From Ottelia alismoides (taxonomy: Eukaryota; Streptophyta; Magnoliopsida; Alismatales; Hydrocharitaceae), in NCBI GenBank assembly GCA_037367405.1, contig JAZKJV010000684.1, forward strand, positions 558,001 through 622,000: a stretch of 64,000 bases of DNA, in the 5' to 3' direction. This document shows, one piece after another, positions 33,722 through 47,444 of the stretch (position 1 is the stretch's first letter; every line of letters starts with the position of its first letter). Below the pieces are notes generated by a model. The model had not been told where the DNA came from, made no database searches, and worked only from the letters and a program-made list of their open reading frames with translations. The position numbers and the translations under genes were made by a program.

Positions 33722-36163
33722 TGTTGGACATGTGAGCCCACGGCGATCCATTATGCAATAAATGTTATTGCAAATATCATTCCCTGATCTGAAATAAAGA
33801 ATAAATAATTTGCATAATAGGCCCCTCTGTACAATTAGGGTTATGTACCATGGCTATCTTAATGATCATACAGCTGTTGATTCAATTATTGAATCATAGA
33901 GGCTGGTGCTTGGATGAATATCTAAAGAGTTAGGTTGATGACTCATCAAGCACCGTCAAATGATTGTTAAGATGTGATCTCCAGCCTGAGTAGGAGATGG
34001 CAATCCTTTCTCACATAGGCTGATATCTGACCGACCTCTTGATGTAGGTCCTCTGCATAGGAATAGAGATTCGGAGGTGTCAGATTAGTTAGGTCAAAGA
34101 GTTGACTTAACGAGATCGAGATAACCTAAGTCCTATGTTGAATGCTGTCACAACATAGGCACGCATCCTCTGACCGGAGACAGATGTGTTACTATATGTC
34201 TGAGTGTGTACATTTGGCAGACCAATTGGTTGATGACCTAACCAAGGTCTATACACCGGTGCGCTGGTGTGCATGTAAGGGCATATGAGTAATACGATCT
34301 CTCAAAGGGATCATACAGGTTCACTACTGAACCGGAAGACATGAGCTCACTCATGAGATATTGGGAAGAATCAAATTCCGTGCACGGTCGTCTTGCTTTG
34401 GAAGCTTGATTGAATTTGTAGGTTTGATATATACTTTTGGAAAGTATATGATCAAGACCTAGGTATGATATATGCTTTTGGAAAGTATATGATCGATACC
34501 AAATCCCAATGATCAAATGAGAAACTTGGTGATCAAACCCTGAAGAAGACAGTGTAAAATAGATCTTGATCTTCGGGTTGACCATGGGTCTTCCAGTATG
34601 CAGGATGTACAGGTATTGGGAATACCTGAAGGGTGATGTGATCATAAACGATTGTATATCCATGACGCTTCCATTCCGAGGGAGTGATGAAACAGGTCTG
34701 GATTTTAGTGACTCCTTTCAGTAGAGAAGCGATCCGATCTAAGTCCAAGTGTTGGACATTGGTCTGAATGAGATTCAGATTCAATGAGAAGATTGGATTT
34801 GCGGTCTTGATTTAATCAAGCATCTGTGGGAGGTTCGTAAGATCTGGATTTAAGATAAGATCTCAATATCCAAGTCACTATACGTGGAATAATACAATCG
34901 CCCTGTCCTTATCTCCAAGTAACTGCGGAGAAAGCACATTATTCTTGAAAGGGTTCAAGAATAATTCTTTTGATGAAATATCCAAGCAAGGACTTGTTGA
35001 TTAAATGAGATTTAATTATCAAGCTTAAATATGAATATGATTCATATTGTGAAAATGATTATCTAAGATAATTAAATGGGATTTAATTATCAAGGATTAA
35101 GAGAATGTGGATAAAACTATCCATGCTATATGTGTGTTATAAATATGATTTATAATATACATATATAAGAGAGAGAATTTATGTAAATAGCATTTGTTAA
35201 TTAATAATGTGGATTGGATTCACATTTATTAATTAATTGAAAATGCAATTTACCAATTAGTTTGGGTTGTGAATATGATTCACATAATATTCAATGGCAT
35301 GATTGAAATATTCACAAATTAATTGGGAATTAATTTGGTGAATATTTTTTTTGATTACTAAATTAATTAAGGAATAATAAGATAAATAAAAGAGAGCCAA
35401 ATAACCACCATTAATAGGTGGCGTCACCCATGAATTGTTCATGGGTGACGCCCCCCAATTTTAGGGGAGGTTGGTTGACTCCATTTTATTTATCACATTA
35501 TCTCTTAATTAATTAATGATAAATTAAATTATGTTGATAATGTTGCAACATATTTTAATTTAAATTAATGTTGTTGGTTTTAACCAACAACAATCATAGC
35601 CATTGATTTAGCATGGACCAAGCATAGCCCTTGGATCCATGTGTCCCATGGATTGAGATCCATTGGATCCTAAACTAGTATAAAAGGAGGGCTAGGGTAG
35701 CCTTTCCAAGTTACAACATTCTTGAGTTGAAGAACTCTACTCTCTCTCTCTCTCTCCCATTCTCGTGGGGTTTCCCTAATATTCAAGTGGCCGTCCACTT
35801 TGTGTATTAGGAAGGAGATCATTTTTTCTATGCCTCGACGCTTGGATCTTCGTCAAAGGATTGCGGGAAGGACGCGACTCATCATAGTGCCCGCAAGCGC
35901 ATTCTCCGTGGGTCGGACTTAAGATAGGAGGATCTCTACTTTGGGATCTCGCGATCACAACCACGCTTCAAGAGGTATTCCTTGTACTTTGTGGTTTGAT
36001 GAAACGATCCGAGAAGTGTTCTCGTGATCATGTGGTTTCATCTTTAAAGTTAAAAATTTTAATTTCCGCTTCATCTTGCATCTAGTACGACTAGTTGCTT
36101 CGATTGCATACGATGCGATCGACACGCTTCCGTGATGCGCTTGAGGATTCACAATATCCTTCA
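33722..36163 (+). repeat. 3' LTR of copia B
   Basis: 2442 bp, nearly identical to 25866-28303. It starts with an intact TGTTGG. Stem-loop at 34132-34159, TATAAAAG at 35679-35686. Confidence 0.9.
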
Positions 36164-36700
36164 GCCAGCCGGCGGTGCCTTGTCTGAGCGATGACATCAT
36201 GAGGACTCAGGAGCGCCAGACGAGGAGGGGAGCAGTGCTGATGCCGCTCATGATGATGTTGATGATGGTGGTGCTGATGCCACCAAGGGGGGTAGACCCA
36301 ACTGACGGTACTGAGGCCGTCGTTTCACCAGATACAGGAGGTGGTGCTGATGCCACCAGACATGATGATGCCGAGCCAGAGCGCGGTGCTGATACCACAA
36401 GTCTGGTTGTCGCGGGTGGTAGTGAGGTCACCCATCCTATTCCTGTTGCATTTTCTTTTGCTTCTGTATCTCAGGACTATTTTGGAAAATCTAAAAAAAA
36501 TAATAAAGGAAAGGGTTTTGTATTTGCGAGTCCATCTACGATGCCTGGAGATATTTGTATGGATTCTGTTTCGTCTCAGCAACAGGGACCCATTCCTAGC
36601 CCTCCATCTGAGGAAGGCACAACCATCCCCTTCCCTCAAGCACTCTTCTTGGCTAAGGGGAATAAAAAATAAAACCCAAAAAAATCTTAGCAGTTAGAGT
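36164..36700 (+). pseudogene. Athila gag C-terminus and linker
   Basis: Resumes the Athila frame after copia B. One frame gives EDSGAPDEEGSSADAAHDD with a TGA before it, and repeated GADAT motifs. An overlapping frame (36175-36672) is open for 165 codons and ends in FLAKGNKK. Low-complexity acidic sequence of this kind is usual between Athila capsid and protease. Which frame was used originally is uncertain. Confidence 0.5.
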
Positions 36701-36711
36701 TCAGCCAACAT

Positions 36712-37764
36712 ATGATAGACAGATTTCAGATTCAGCTGGCTCTACAAGAGGCCCTTGATTACATCCCTCTCTTCCAAAGGAACCTTAGAGAGAAGACCAC
36801 TATTCGCAGGAAGAAGAGGAACCATCATGCAGAGATCCATGTACTCATGAGGGCCACCTGCTTCACCATTCAGAACCGTCTGCCAACCAAGAGGCCAGAT
36901 GCAGGAGCTCCCTATGTCAAATGTCGCATCCATGAGCAGAGATTCAATCGGACTCTATTAGATAGTGGCTCTTCCATCAACCTACTTCCTGCAGCCTTAC
37001 TCGACCGAATCAAGTTGTACCCTCTTCGACAAAGCATGACAGTCCTTCAGTTTGCTGATAGATCTGACAAGAGGTCGAAGGGGTTGTTGAAGGACATGGT
37101 CGTCACAATTCAGGACCTGAAATTTCCCGTGGACTTTGTTGTGTTGGACATGGAGATCCCTGAGTCTGTGATCGATACCCCCATCATTTTAGGACTCCCG
37201 TTCTTGGCCATAGTCAAGGCAGTGTCTGATCATGATAGCGGGAAGGTGTACTTTCGCGTCGAGGGCGAGAGTATACAAATAGAGACGATCGATGAGACCA
37301 AAGCGCGAGATTCAGTCTGCTCAAAGCAGCTTAGTGATGAAGAGTATATGATAGGGGCAAAGCGAGACATCCACCAGGAATGCGATTTTGTGATCACAGA
37401 TGATGAAGCTGCTTGGTCAGACCCCGTTTCACAAGCCATCCTCTCACACTCAGATCCCATTGATTTCCAGATTCCAACAGAGGAGAGCTTAGAGAGCACA
37501 CTCTTGGCAGAGGACATATTCGAGGCTGTAGACCACGTTCAGGATAGCTTGACATTTTATAATTTTGTTGATTCAGATCCCTCAGAGTCAGATATTGATT
37601 GGGCAGAGTTTGATGAGTTGATTCCATGTCTGATTCTTACGGAGCTAGCGACTAGGGTGGAGATCGATCCTATTCAGATCACAGATATACCAACAGAACA
37701 ATCTTCACTGGATTTTCATGATCAGCGAGAGTTCTCCCATGCAGATTTGGTTGCTTTCACTTAG
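36712..37764 (+). CDS. Athila aspartic protease segment (pol, first part)
   Basis: An intact 350-codon frame, the longest in the window. Residues 84-86 are the catalytic Asp-Ser-Gly in TLLDSGSSINLLPAALLDRI, followed by LQFADRS at 112-118, KGLLKDMVV at 123-131, PVDFVVLDMEIP at 139-150 and the flap-side motif IILGLPFLA at 158-166. This order matches Athila proteases. The remaining ~180 residues are acidic linker. It stops at a TAG (37762-37764), but the same frame continues into RT, so this is a truncated part of a former gag-pol polyprotein. There is no evidence that it is expressed. Confidence 0.8.
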   Translation: MIDRFQIQLALQEALDYIPLFQRNLREKTTIRRKKRNHHAEIHVLMRATCFTIQNRLPTKRPDAGAPYVKCRIHEQRFNRTLLDSGSSINLLPAALLDRIKLYPLRQSMTVLQFADRSDKRSKGLLKDMVVTIQDLKFPVDFVVLDMEIPESVIDTPIILGLPFLAIVKAVSDHDSGKVYFRVEGESIQIETIDETKARDSVCSKQLSDEEYMIGAKRDIHQECDFVITDDEAAWSDPVSQAILSHSDPIDFQIPTEESLESTLLAEDIFEAVDHVQDSLTFYNFVDSDPSESDIDWAEFDELIPCLILTELATRVEIDPIQITDIPTEQSSLDFHDQREFSHADLVAFT

Positions 37765-39526
37765 ACTTTTCAGAGGCCAGATTTACCAGCGTCCAGTTGC
37801 CTAGAGCTGAAGCCCTTGCCGCAGTCGTTGAAGTATAGATTCCTTGCGAGCGAGCATGAGATGCATCCAGTCATTATCTCAGCATTTTTAACTGGAGAGC
37901 AAGAATCTCTTTTGATGGAGGTTCTTAAAAGGAACCACAAGATAATAGGAAGGAGTGTGGCTGATCTTTAAGGGATAAGTCCGGCCCTGTGCTCCCACCT
38001 TATCTATATCGAAGAGGATGCCAAGCTGTCATGTGAGTTCCAGCGGCGGTTGAAACCGAACCTTTGAGAGGTTGTCATAAAGGAAATCTCGAAATGGTGG
38101 AGCGCTGATTTTACCTACCTCATCTCCAACTCCAAGTGGGTTAGTCCATTACATGTGGTGCCTAAAAAGACAGGCATCACTACAGTTGTGAGCGAGTCTG
38201 GAGAGGAGATAGCTACCCGAGTACCCACTTCTTGGAGGGTCTGTGTGGACTATAGATGATTGAATCAGGCCACTAAGAAGGATCATTTCCCACTGCCTTT
38301 TATTGATCAAATTATAGAGAGGCTAGCTGGGAAGTGTCACTACTGATTTATTGACGTGTACTCCAGCTACAATCAGGTGGCCATTGCGCTAGAAGACCAT
38401 GACAAGACAACATTTACCTGTCCCTTTGGGACATATGCTTTCAGACGAATGCCCTTTGGTCTATGTAACACCCCGGCGACATTCCAAAGGTGCATGTTGT
38501 CCATCTTTTCGGACATGGTGGGTGAGTTCTTGGAGATCTTCATGGATGACTTTTCAGTCTATGGTGATGGATTTGATACTTATCTTGACTGCCTAGACCG
38601 CGTCCTTCAGCGATGCATCGAGGTCCATCTTGTATTATCCTAGGAGAAGAGTCACTTCATGGTGACTCAAGGGACGGTGCTTGGTCATATCATATCCAAC
38701 AAGGGCATGGAGGTTGATCCAGCCAAGGTGGATATCATCAGGAACCTCAATCCACTGTCCAACTTGCGATAGTTACGGTCTTTTCTGGGGCACGTCGATT
38801 TCTACTGACGATTCATTCATGATTTCAATAGGATCACCCGACCGTTGACTGATTTGCTGACCAAAGATACCGAGTTCATTGTAGATGATAAGTGTCTTAC
38901 GTCATTTGAGACTCGCAAGAGTCTAGTTGTCGAGGCTCCTGTCCTCCAGCCGCCTGATTGGTCTCTCCCATTCAAGATCATGACGGATGCCTTCGATTTA
39001 CTGTAGGATCCGTGTTGGGACAGAGGAGGGATGGAGTGCCTTTTGCCATTCACTACACTAGCCGTACATTGGATACCGCACAACGAAACTATACAGTCAC
39101 TGAGAAGGAGATGCTAGTCATAGTTTTTGCATTAAATAAGTTCAGATCATATATCATTGGATCTAGAGTGACTATCTTTACTGATCATACCGCCATCAGG
39201 TACCTCATGGAAAAGAAGGATGTTAAAGATAGATTGACTAGATGGATCCTTCTACTCCAGGAGTTTGATATTGAGATTAAAGATAAGTCTGAAGTCAAGA
39301 ATGTGGTGGCAGATCATCTCTCCCGATTAGAGCATCTTGAGGAATCTGAGCAGACTGATCCCATATCTGAGACCTTCCCAGATGAGGCGATCATTGCTAT
39401 CGCCTCGCTCCCGTGGTATGCCGACATTGTGAACTATCTTGTTTTCAAGAAAGTTCCACAAGGTTGGCCCTGACAGCGACTTGAGACCTTCCTCGTGGAG
39501 GCCAAGTTCTACCATTGGGAGGATCC
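37765..39526 (+). pseudogene. Athila reverse transcriptase-RNase H, cut by copia C
   Basis: In the protease frame the sequence reads LELKPLPQSLKYRFL, then SNSKWVSPLHVVPKK, SWRVCVDYR-stop-LNQATKKDHFPLP, IDQIIERLAG, FGTYAFRRMPFGLCNTPATF and the active-site EIFMDDFSVYG. RNase H, after a frameshift near 38998, gives [39 protein letters not shown] and [11 protein letters not shown]. The FMDD box, TRKDHFPLPFID-like stretch and VVADHLSRL tail are strong Athila features. In-frame stops are at about 37969, 38066, 38258, 38344, 38641, 38770 and 38805. The frame is broken in WEDP at 39526 by copia C and resumes at 49964. Confidence 0.88.
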
Positions 39527-42041
39527 TGAAGGATATTGAGTATCCTTAAGCGCATCACGGAAGCGTGTTGATCGCATCGTATGCAATCGGATTAACTAGT
39601 TGTACTAGTCGCTAGATGCAGCGGAAATTAAAAATTTTTAAACTAAAGATGAAACCACATGATCACGAGAACACTTCTCGGATCGATTCATCAAACCACA
39701 AAGTATAAGAAATACCTCTTGAAGCGTGGTTGTGATCGTGAGATCCCAAAGTAGAGATCCTCCTGTCTCAAGTCCGATCCACGAAGAACGCACTCGCGGG
39801 CACGATGATGAGTCGCGTCCGTCCCGCAATCCTTGATGAAGATCCAAGCAATGGATCCCCTGATTTCGTCAAACAAAATCTGTCGTCTTCCTTTAGAGTA
39901 AGCAACTCCAAAGAAGAAGGAGATCCTCGAATCGTCGAAGGCGAATGCCGAGAAGGTCTCTCCTTTCTCTACACAAGATGGACGGCCATCTTTTGGAGGA
40001 GAGAAAGAGAGAGGGCGAGAATATGAGAGAGAGAGAGAGTTGTAATCTTGCACAACTCTTAATGATGTGCCTTGAAAGGCTACCCTAGCCCTCCTTTTAT
40101 ATTAGTTTAGGATCCAAGGGATCTCAATCCATGGGACACATAGATCCAACGGCCAGGTTTGGTCTATGCAAAATCAATGGCTATGATTGTTGTTGATTAA
40201 AACCAACAACATTTATTTATAATTAAATTAAATATGTGTTGCAACATTAACAACACATTTTTAATTTAACATAAATAAATTAGTTAAGAGATTAATCAAG
40301 ATAATAAAATGGAGATAATGTGGCCTCCTAAAATGGTGGCTTATTATCTCCTTTTTATTATATCATATTATCTCTTAATAATTTGTGATAACTATTATCA
40401 CATAATTATCCACAAAATTAATTCCAAATTAATTTGTGAATATTTCAATCATGCCATTGAAAAATATGTGAATCAAATTCACAACCCAAACTAATTTGTA
40501 AATTACATTTCCAATTAGTTACTTAATGTGAATCCAATTCACATTAATAATTAACAAATGCTATTTACATAGTTTCTCTCTCTCTCTCTTCAATATATGT
40601 ATATTATAAATCATATTTATAATACACAAATATTATGGATAGTATTATCCGCATTCTCTAATCCTTGATAATTAAATCTCATTTAATTATCTTAGATAAT
40701 AATTCTCACAATATGAATCTCATTCATATTATGCTTGATAATTAGATCTCATTTAATCATCAAGTCCTTCTTGCTTGGATATGCATTTCATCAAATGAAT
40801 TATTCTTGAACCCTTTCAAGAATAATGTGCTTTCTCCGTAGATACTTGGAGATAAGGGCAGGGCGATTGTATTATTCCACGTATAGTGACTTGGATGTTG
40901 AGATCTCATCTCAAATCCAGATCTTACGGACCTTCCATAGATGCTTGATTAAATCAAGACCGCAAATCTAATCTTCTCATTGAATCTGAATCTCATTCAG
41001 ACCAATGTCCAAAACTTGGACTAAGATCAGATTGCTTCTCTACTGGAAGGAGTCACTAAAATCCAGACCTGTTTCATCACTCCCTCGGAATGGAAGCGTC
41101 ATGGATATACAATCGTTTATGATCACATCACCCTCAGGTATTCCCAATACCTGTACATCCTGCATACTGGAAGATCCATGGTCAACCCGAAGATCAAGAT
41201 CAATTTTACAGTGTCTTCTTCAGGGTTTAATCACTAAGTTTCTCATTTGATCATTGGGATTTAGTATCGATCATATACTTTCCAAAAGCATATATCATAC
41301 CTAGATCTTGATCATATACTTTCCAAAAGTATATATCAAACCTACAAATTCAGTCAAGCTTCCAAAGCGAGACGACCGTGCACGGAATTTGATTCTTCCC
41401 AATATCTCATGAGTGAGCTCATGTCTTCCGGTTCAGTAGTGAACCTGTATGATCCCTTTGAGAGATCGTATTACTCATATGCCCTTATATGCACACCAAC
41501 GCGCCGGTGTATAGACCTTGGTTAGGTCATCAACCTATTGGTCTGCCAAATGTACACACTCAGACATATAGTAACACATCTGTCTCCGGTCAGAGGATGC
41601 GTGCCTATGCTGTGACAACATTCAACATAGGACTTAGGTTATCTCGATCTCATTAAGTCAACTCTTTGACCTAACTAATCTGACACCTCCGAATCTCTAT
41701 TCCTATGCAGAGGACCTGCATCAAGAGGTCGGTCAGATATCAGCCTATGTGAGAAAGGATTGCCATCTCCTACTCAGGTTGGAGATCACATCTTAACAAT
41801 CAATTGACGGTGCTTGATGAGTCCTCAATCTAACCCTTTAGATATTTATCCAAGCACCAGCCTCTATAATTCAATAATTGAATCAACAACTGTATGATCA
41901 TTAAGATAGCCATGGTACACAACCCTAATTGTACAGAGGGACCTATTATGCAAATTATTTATTCTTCATTTCAGATCAAGGAATGATATTTGCAATAACA
42001 TTTATTGTATAATGGCTCGTCGTGGGCTCACATGTCCAACA
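39527..42041 (-). repeat. 3' LTR of copia C
   Basis: 2515 bp. Stem-loop at 41604-41631, TATA box complement at 40094-40101, palindrome ladder at about 40380-40760. It is very similar to 47459-49963. Confidence 0.9.
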
Positions 42042-42059
42042 ATCTCCCACTAGCCCAAA
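42042..42059 (-). other. Polypurine tract of copia C
   Basis: Plus-strand ATCTCCCACTAGCCCAAA is the complement of the tract seen in A and B. Confidence 0.88.
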
Positions 42060-42199
42060 GAGCCATTAATGGGCTAATCATTTAAACCCACACTCATGTG
42101 ACAATCATAGGCTATTTAGAAATAGCTAGGTAAGCTGATCAGTCACTCTGTTCCCAAAAGACTATGCCAAGTTCTTTTAGGACACTTGCATATCCCTAG

Positions 42200-45100
42200 G
42201 TAAGAGTGCTCGCATCCAATGCGAATGTTGCATCTGATGCAACCAATACTCAATCTTGACAAAGCATTTATAGTGTCCTTGACACTATTGCTTAATAATC
42301 ACTTTTACCAGTATTTCCATAATCTTTATCATAATACCCTTATTCCTGGAGATCACTATCTCTTAAGGCATCCACAGTTAAGACTTTTAGATCTCTATCT
42401 ATAGTCTTAAGCTCTTGAAGATAAGACTTAGAGATCACCATCTCTAAAGCCTTGTCATCTTTGAAGATATCGTCATTTCTGCAATCAAGTGTTCTTTATC
42501 CATAGTAGGATTAGTAACAGTTTACTACTCCCACTGCATGGCAGATATCTGGCTTTTGTACGCTCTAGCATACACTTAGCTTCTCGTAACTGATGCACAA
42601 GTGCAAGTAGTTCTAGCATTCACTTCCTCAACTCTTTGAGGTGCTATCCCTTTAGATAGGTCAGTACCAAAACTTAAGGAAGGAAGCCTTTCTTGGAATT
42701 TCCAAGAATGGAATATGTCCAAGGTGTACTACAAATGTGACAGTGCCAATACCCTCTTTTCTTTGCTTCTGAACAACTTCAAAACTAAGATCTAAGAGGT
42801 ATTCTTGAGATCATATCTCAAGGTATGGAATAGACAGTCTATAAAACACTTATTATCATCCTTATATCATTCCAAATGATTAGGATATTATCTACATTTA
42901 GCACGATGAACACAATGGCACTCCCACTAAGCTTCACATGGTACATCAAGATTATATATAAAATCATAACACTTATGATTTCATCAAATCTGATGTTCCA
43001 ACTACAAGAAGCTTATTTGAGTCCACAGATGGAGTTTCTTTAGCTTTCACACCTTACTTTCCCCAAATCATGAAGCCCTGGGGCTACTTCATGTGAATAT
43101 CCTCATAGAGGTATTTTTAGAGGAACACAATCTTGACTTACATCTTGAAGATGCAATAGTCAAGTTGTGTAGCTAAGGTTAGCAATATTATGATGATTTT
43201 AAGCATGGTTAACGAAGAGCAAGTCTCATTGCAAGCAATGTCTTCTCTTCCGGTGTGTAGCTCATGGATACGAACCGTGCTTTGAAGATCTCTACCTCCT
43301 CATCAGGTTCCCTCTTCTCTTGAAGATCCATTTACACCCTAATGGGTCTAACCCTTATAGGTGGATCCTTGAGGGTCCATATACAACACTTTGTAAATGA
43401 AGTCTACTTTAGACTTTATTGCTAATATCCATCTTTCCATGTCATGATCCTTAGGAGCTTCATTACATGAAGTCCGATCATTATCAGACTTAATCGACAC
43501 ATGGAATACATCCTCAAACTCATTTGAAGAGGTATTAGTGTTTCATCTTTAATTATCTTTTTAGTTTCCGATTTCAGGAGCCTCATTATCTTTTCAAGAT
43601 TAGATGAGTTCCTACACTTCATTTCATCTTGATTCTCAAGAGAGTCATCCTCCAAGAATCACATTCTCAGAGAAGAGATCTTCTAAGAATCTCAAGGTCA
43701 TAAAGTAGGTATCCAATACCATCCTTTATTTTCCTAATGAAGTATCACTCTCAAGTGCTAGATTCTAGCTTACATGCATGGAACCTTATTAAGGATATAT
43801 ATTGTAGTCTCTACTACACATATATATCTGGAAACTAAGAGGAAATTATGCTAAAATTCATCATTGATCAAATCATGTCACACATGATCCAATTGTATCA
43901 CCCTACAACTCCATTGAGTTTAGGTTTGTTAGGAGGATTGAGATAGAAATGATATTCATATCTCCATAAGGTATTCTTTGAATTTTATCTAACAGGTACA
44001 AGCTACCTAGGTTAGAACAAATTCATTTCATCTTTCTTCAAACTTTGGTTCTAAACCAAAATTGTGAAATCTTTGAACATTTCAAAGGTTTCTCAGGCGA
44101 AGAGAAGAAATCTCATATCATACATAATCATCAATAGATATCACATATCCATAATGTTTACTATGATATAGATGATCCACATACATCAATATGTATGAGA
44201 TCCCGAATACCATGACATCTTGCACCTTTCCTAAGAGAAGGGTGTATTGGACATTTTACTTTAAATACAATATTCATAAGTATGTAAGATTTGAAATTCT
44301 AGACATTCTAAAGTTTCATATCTTACTAGTCTATTGATCATATCAATAAACATATGTCCAAGACTTGATGCCAGATCATTGTCAAATGATCTTCATCCTC
44401 CTATTGATCTTATAAGGTTTGATTTTCAGTATTAGAAATCTTAATGAACCATTCATTAATTTTTCTAATTTTGTGGAGTCCACTAGATGTTAGATTACTA
44501 TCTGAAATATATCCATCATAACTCTTTATGATAGGTTTATTCCAGAATTCATGTTTATTTCCAACATTTAGAAACAAACAATGAGTGTACTCTATTATCT
44601 AGGTCATAGAGACATTCTCCAAGACTAAGGGCTCTCCCACTGAGAATATGAAGTCTATCTATCCAACAGAGATTGCTGCAATAATTACAGCAATATCCAT
44701 GTAGATGACTACTAAACCTTAAGATCAAATTTCTAATCTTCTAATATATATATGCAATCAATTGCAAATGTTATTGGAAGATTGGGATACAATTGTCAGA
44801 CTTTATCTTATGAAATAAGAAAGTCAGAGTCAATGATTATATGTAGACTATTCTGATGCTCTATCTGAGTCCTTCACTAAGGATTTTAGACAGACTTGAT
44901 AGTCATACTATCAACACATCAACTTATTGCAGTATTGGCATTCATCCAACTCTTTGGATGTCATATGGAAGTCACAGAAGTAGGTCAACTCTTTGACTTT
45001 CCTTCTTACTCGGGTCCGACCCATGCTTCCACGACGCTTTCTTAATCTATAAACAACCATTGCTTAAGACTAAGGATCTCTTATGTTAAATTCAAAAGAA

Positions 45101-45670
45101 TTCAATGTAAGAGCATTTTAACATTTATACACGCTTCATTAAATTCATACAATATGAATATCATGAAGCTTCATGAATGACTTGAGTATAGATAGTAGAA
45201 TGATGACACTCATCATATCTACATCCATCTTAACTCTTGGAGGCTTAGGTTCAGGTAGGTATTCAAACATTTTGAATATATCATCTCTTTCGAGCCACCA
45301 TTCTGCATAATGCAGAGAACCATGTCATTCATGATTAAATGTCTAGAGCACATTTGTATGCCAAAATATCTTCTTTTATTTTATAAGGATTATTCGACAA
45401 TAATGATCACCATCGACATGTCACTTCCAAAATACACTCGATGAAAGATCAAGACTATAGAGACATACAAACCCTAAGGTGATGTCTGATTGTCTTATTT
45501 AACTGTCATTCCTCATTATGCTGAGGAAACTTGCACATTGCAACCACATACATTGTGTTCCAATTACAAGTACAATATCTGGATCATGAGTCCAATCCAT
45601 GATATTTTACTGGTTATCATTGAGATTAAAATTGAGTGGGTTTAATGAAGGATTATCTGAAATAAGAAAT
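42200..45670 (-). pseudogene. Decayed gag-pol of copia C
   Basis: Read on minus: gag from about 45670, GAG-pre-integrase at about 44400-44240, integrase to about 43700 with SIDDYV then TGA (plus 44118-44120), RT from about 43336. The motif-A TAA is at 43138-43140, the TAG after HMK at 43084-43086, and NVDN at 42887-42898. All four are the same as in A and B. RNase H remnants continue to about 42250. C is closer to B than to A throughout. Confidence 0.83.
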
Positions 45671-47444
45671 TTGCATAAGGGTATATATATACATATTTTA
45701 CTTTGATTTAGGAATTTTTATATCAAAGTTGTCTTGCCTTGTCAACACTGAAAGTTCATTCCCTTAATCACTTTCAATGTAAGAGATATTCTTACCATTA
45801 TATCTCTAGCAAGATCTGGGATCTCCTTTCCTATCTTTGTCGCATCCCAATAATATGAGAACTTACGACTCCGATAAAAAGAAGCGGGAACTCATTCCGC
45901 CTTGCAAGTCCAACTTGCATCTCCCAATTCGGTCTTTAACACCCGGGCCCACCACCCCTAAGATGATGTTGACCCGTCATTAATTGAACCAACCGTCAAC
46001 ATGCTTAATACTCGCTATACGCAATCCAATATCGCCCCAATAATATGAGGACTCGATATTGGGGTTACTACGTATACGGCCTTACTCTTTCGAGAAGCAA
46101 AGAACCCGATCCAATTAAATCATATATAGGATCTGTCACTTCAGACAGGCGTCTCCTATATACAACAACTGGCGACGGAATCCTTTGCCTTGACGGGAGA
46201 CCATGGATGTCACTTATGTAATCCTCCACCTCATATTCAAATTGTAATTAATTAACGTGAATCATATTCACATAATTAATTCTTCCAAGGGAAATACACA
46301 TCTATTCATAATAGAGTGTTTATTGGATATAATTGATTTAATCACATTAAATTAATCATCAATTCAATCATCAATTAACAAACATGTCTTTTACTTGAAT
46401 AGTAGGTGTATTCTCAAAGTACGTATTATTCGAATTTTAATAATTAGAAAAATACATATTGACTTTCTTCGATATTATACAGTCCCTACCCGCTGTCATG
46501 GCCAGTACTGACGAGAGTGGGACGGACCACATACGTTGCAACCCGCGATCCCAATGCTCTCCGACTAGGCACCACATCCGCCTCGGGAAGGGATAATACC
46601 AAATAGATCATCATGTACTTTGAGATGCTCATCGGTTTTTCAACCGAAATTATACCATATAATATACATCAAAACATTTTTTTTGATTATATTATAAGGA
46701 AATTTGCTAGACAAATCCCCAATCCTATTCAAGCAAGAGGGTTTTTCATGTAAATGTTGTCCTACAACTATTGTAGGATAAACTATAGTTTTCATGAAAT
46801 TAATGTTTGTTGATGAACCAATGATCAAGATCTAATATCTCATCATTGTGGTTTAGGCAAGTGTCATTCAACGAAATAATTATTTCTTTAAATATTTCAA
46901 AAATATTTATCACTAATTATTCCAGAAAATTAACAATTAATTTTCATCATGATAATTGAATGACATATCACAAGGTTCAAGATAAAAAAATGTTAATTTC
47001 CAGCATTGACTCCCAATCACTAAAATTAAATTATCTTGATCAATTTAAATCCAAAAAATGCAAACACAGTTTCCAAAGATTGCCTATTTGATTTGTTAAA
47101 GAACCCAAGTGATAATTCACGCATTTTGAGGTGGATTAAAACCGTAACTATCTCATTAATCACGTTTAAATCCGCAGTTCCCGCAACAGTGAATATAGTC
47201 ATATTCAAAAAGCCATATCTTGAGCAAATGAAGTCCAAATTTAGTAAACCGAAGTCTTATGGTTTCCTTGTTTAATGGGGAACAAAATACAATTGAAAAG
47301 TTCGTGTTTAAACATTTTAAACAGTACAGAAAAAAATTCAATTAGACAGAGGTGCGAAAATTGAAATGCAGAAAAAATTTCGCAACCCTTTCAAGAACCA
47401 AATCGTCTAAGGTAAATGGATCATATCCAAAACCTTATTCAACT
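45671..47444 (-). other. Long leader of copia C
   Basis: It carries the two GC-rich blocks in reverse orientation, at about 46484-46600 and 46010-46235. Block 2 has an extra AT-rich piece (ATTAAATCATAT) that breaks the 71-codon frame seen in A. Confidence 0.6.

Larger units (their letters stand above)
25866..36163 (+). mobile_element. Ty1/copia element B, complete but dead, nested in Athila gag
   Basis: LTRs at 25866-28303 and 33722-36163. The target duplication is imperfect: GCAAG at 25861-25865 against GCCAG at 36164-36168. The first LTR dinucleotide is mutated from TG to TA. It has the same internal order and motifs as A, and belongs with C to a second subfamily (for example the CCTATGTTG stem at 26276). 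Confidence 0.9.

Noticed and set aside
36175..36672. 165-codon frame as a separate gene
   Set aside because: It overlaps the Athila gag linker in another frame, is low in complexity and has no domain. It is kept only as part of the gag remnant.
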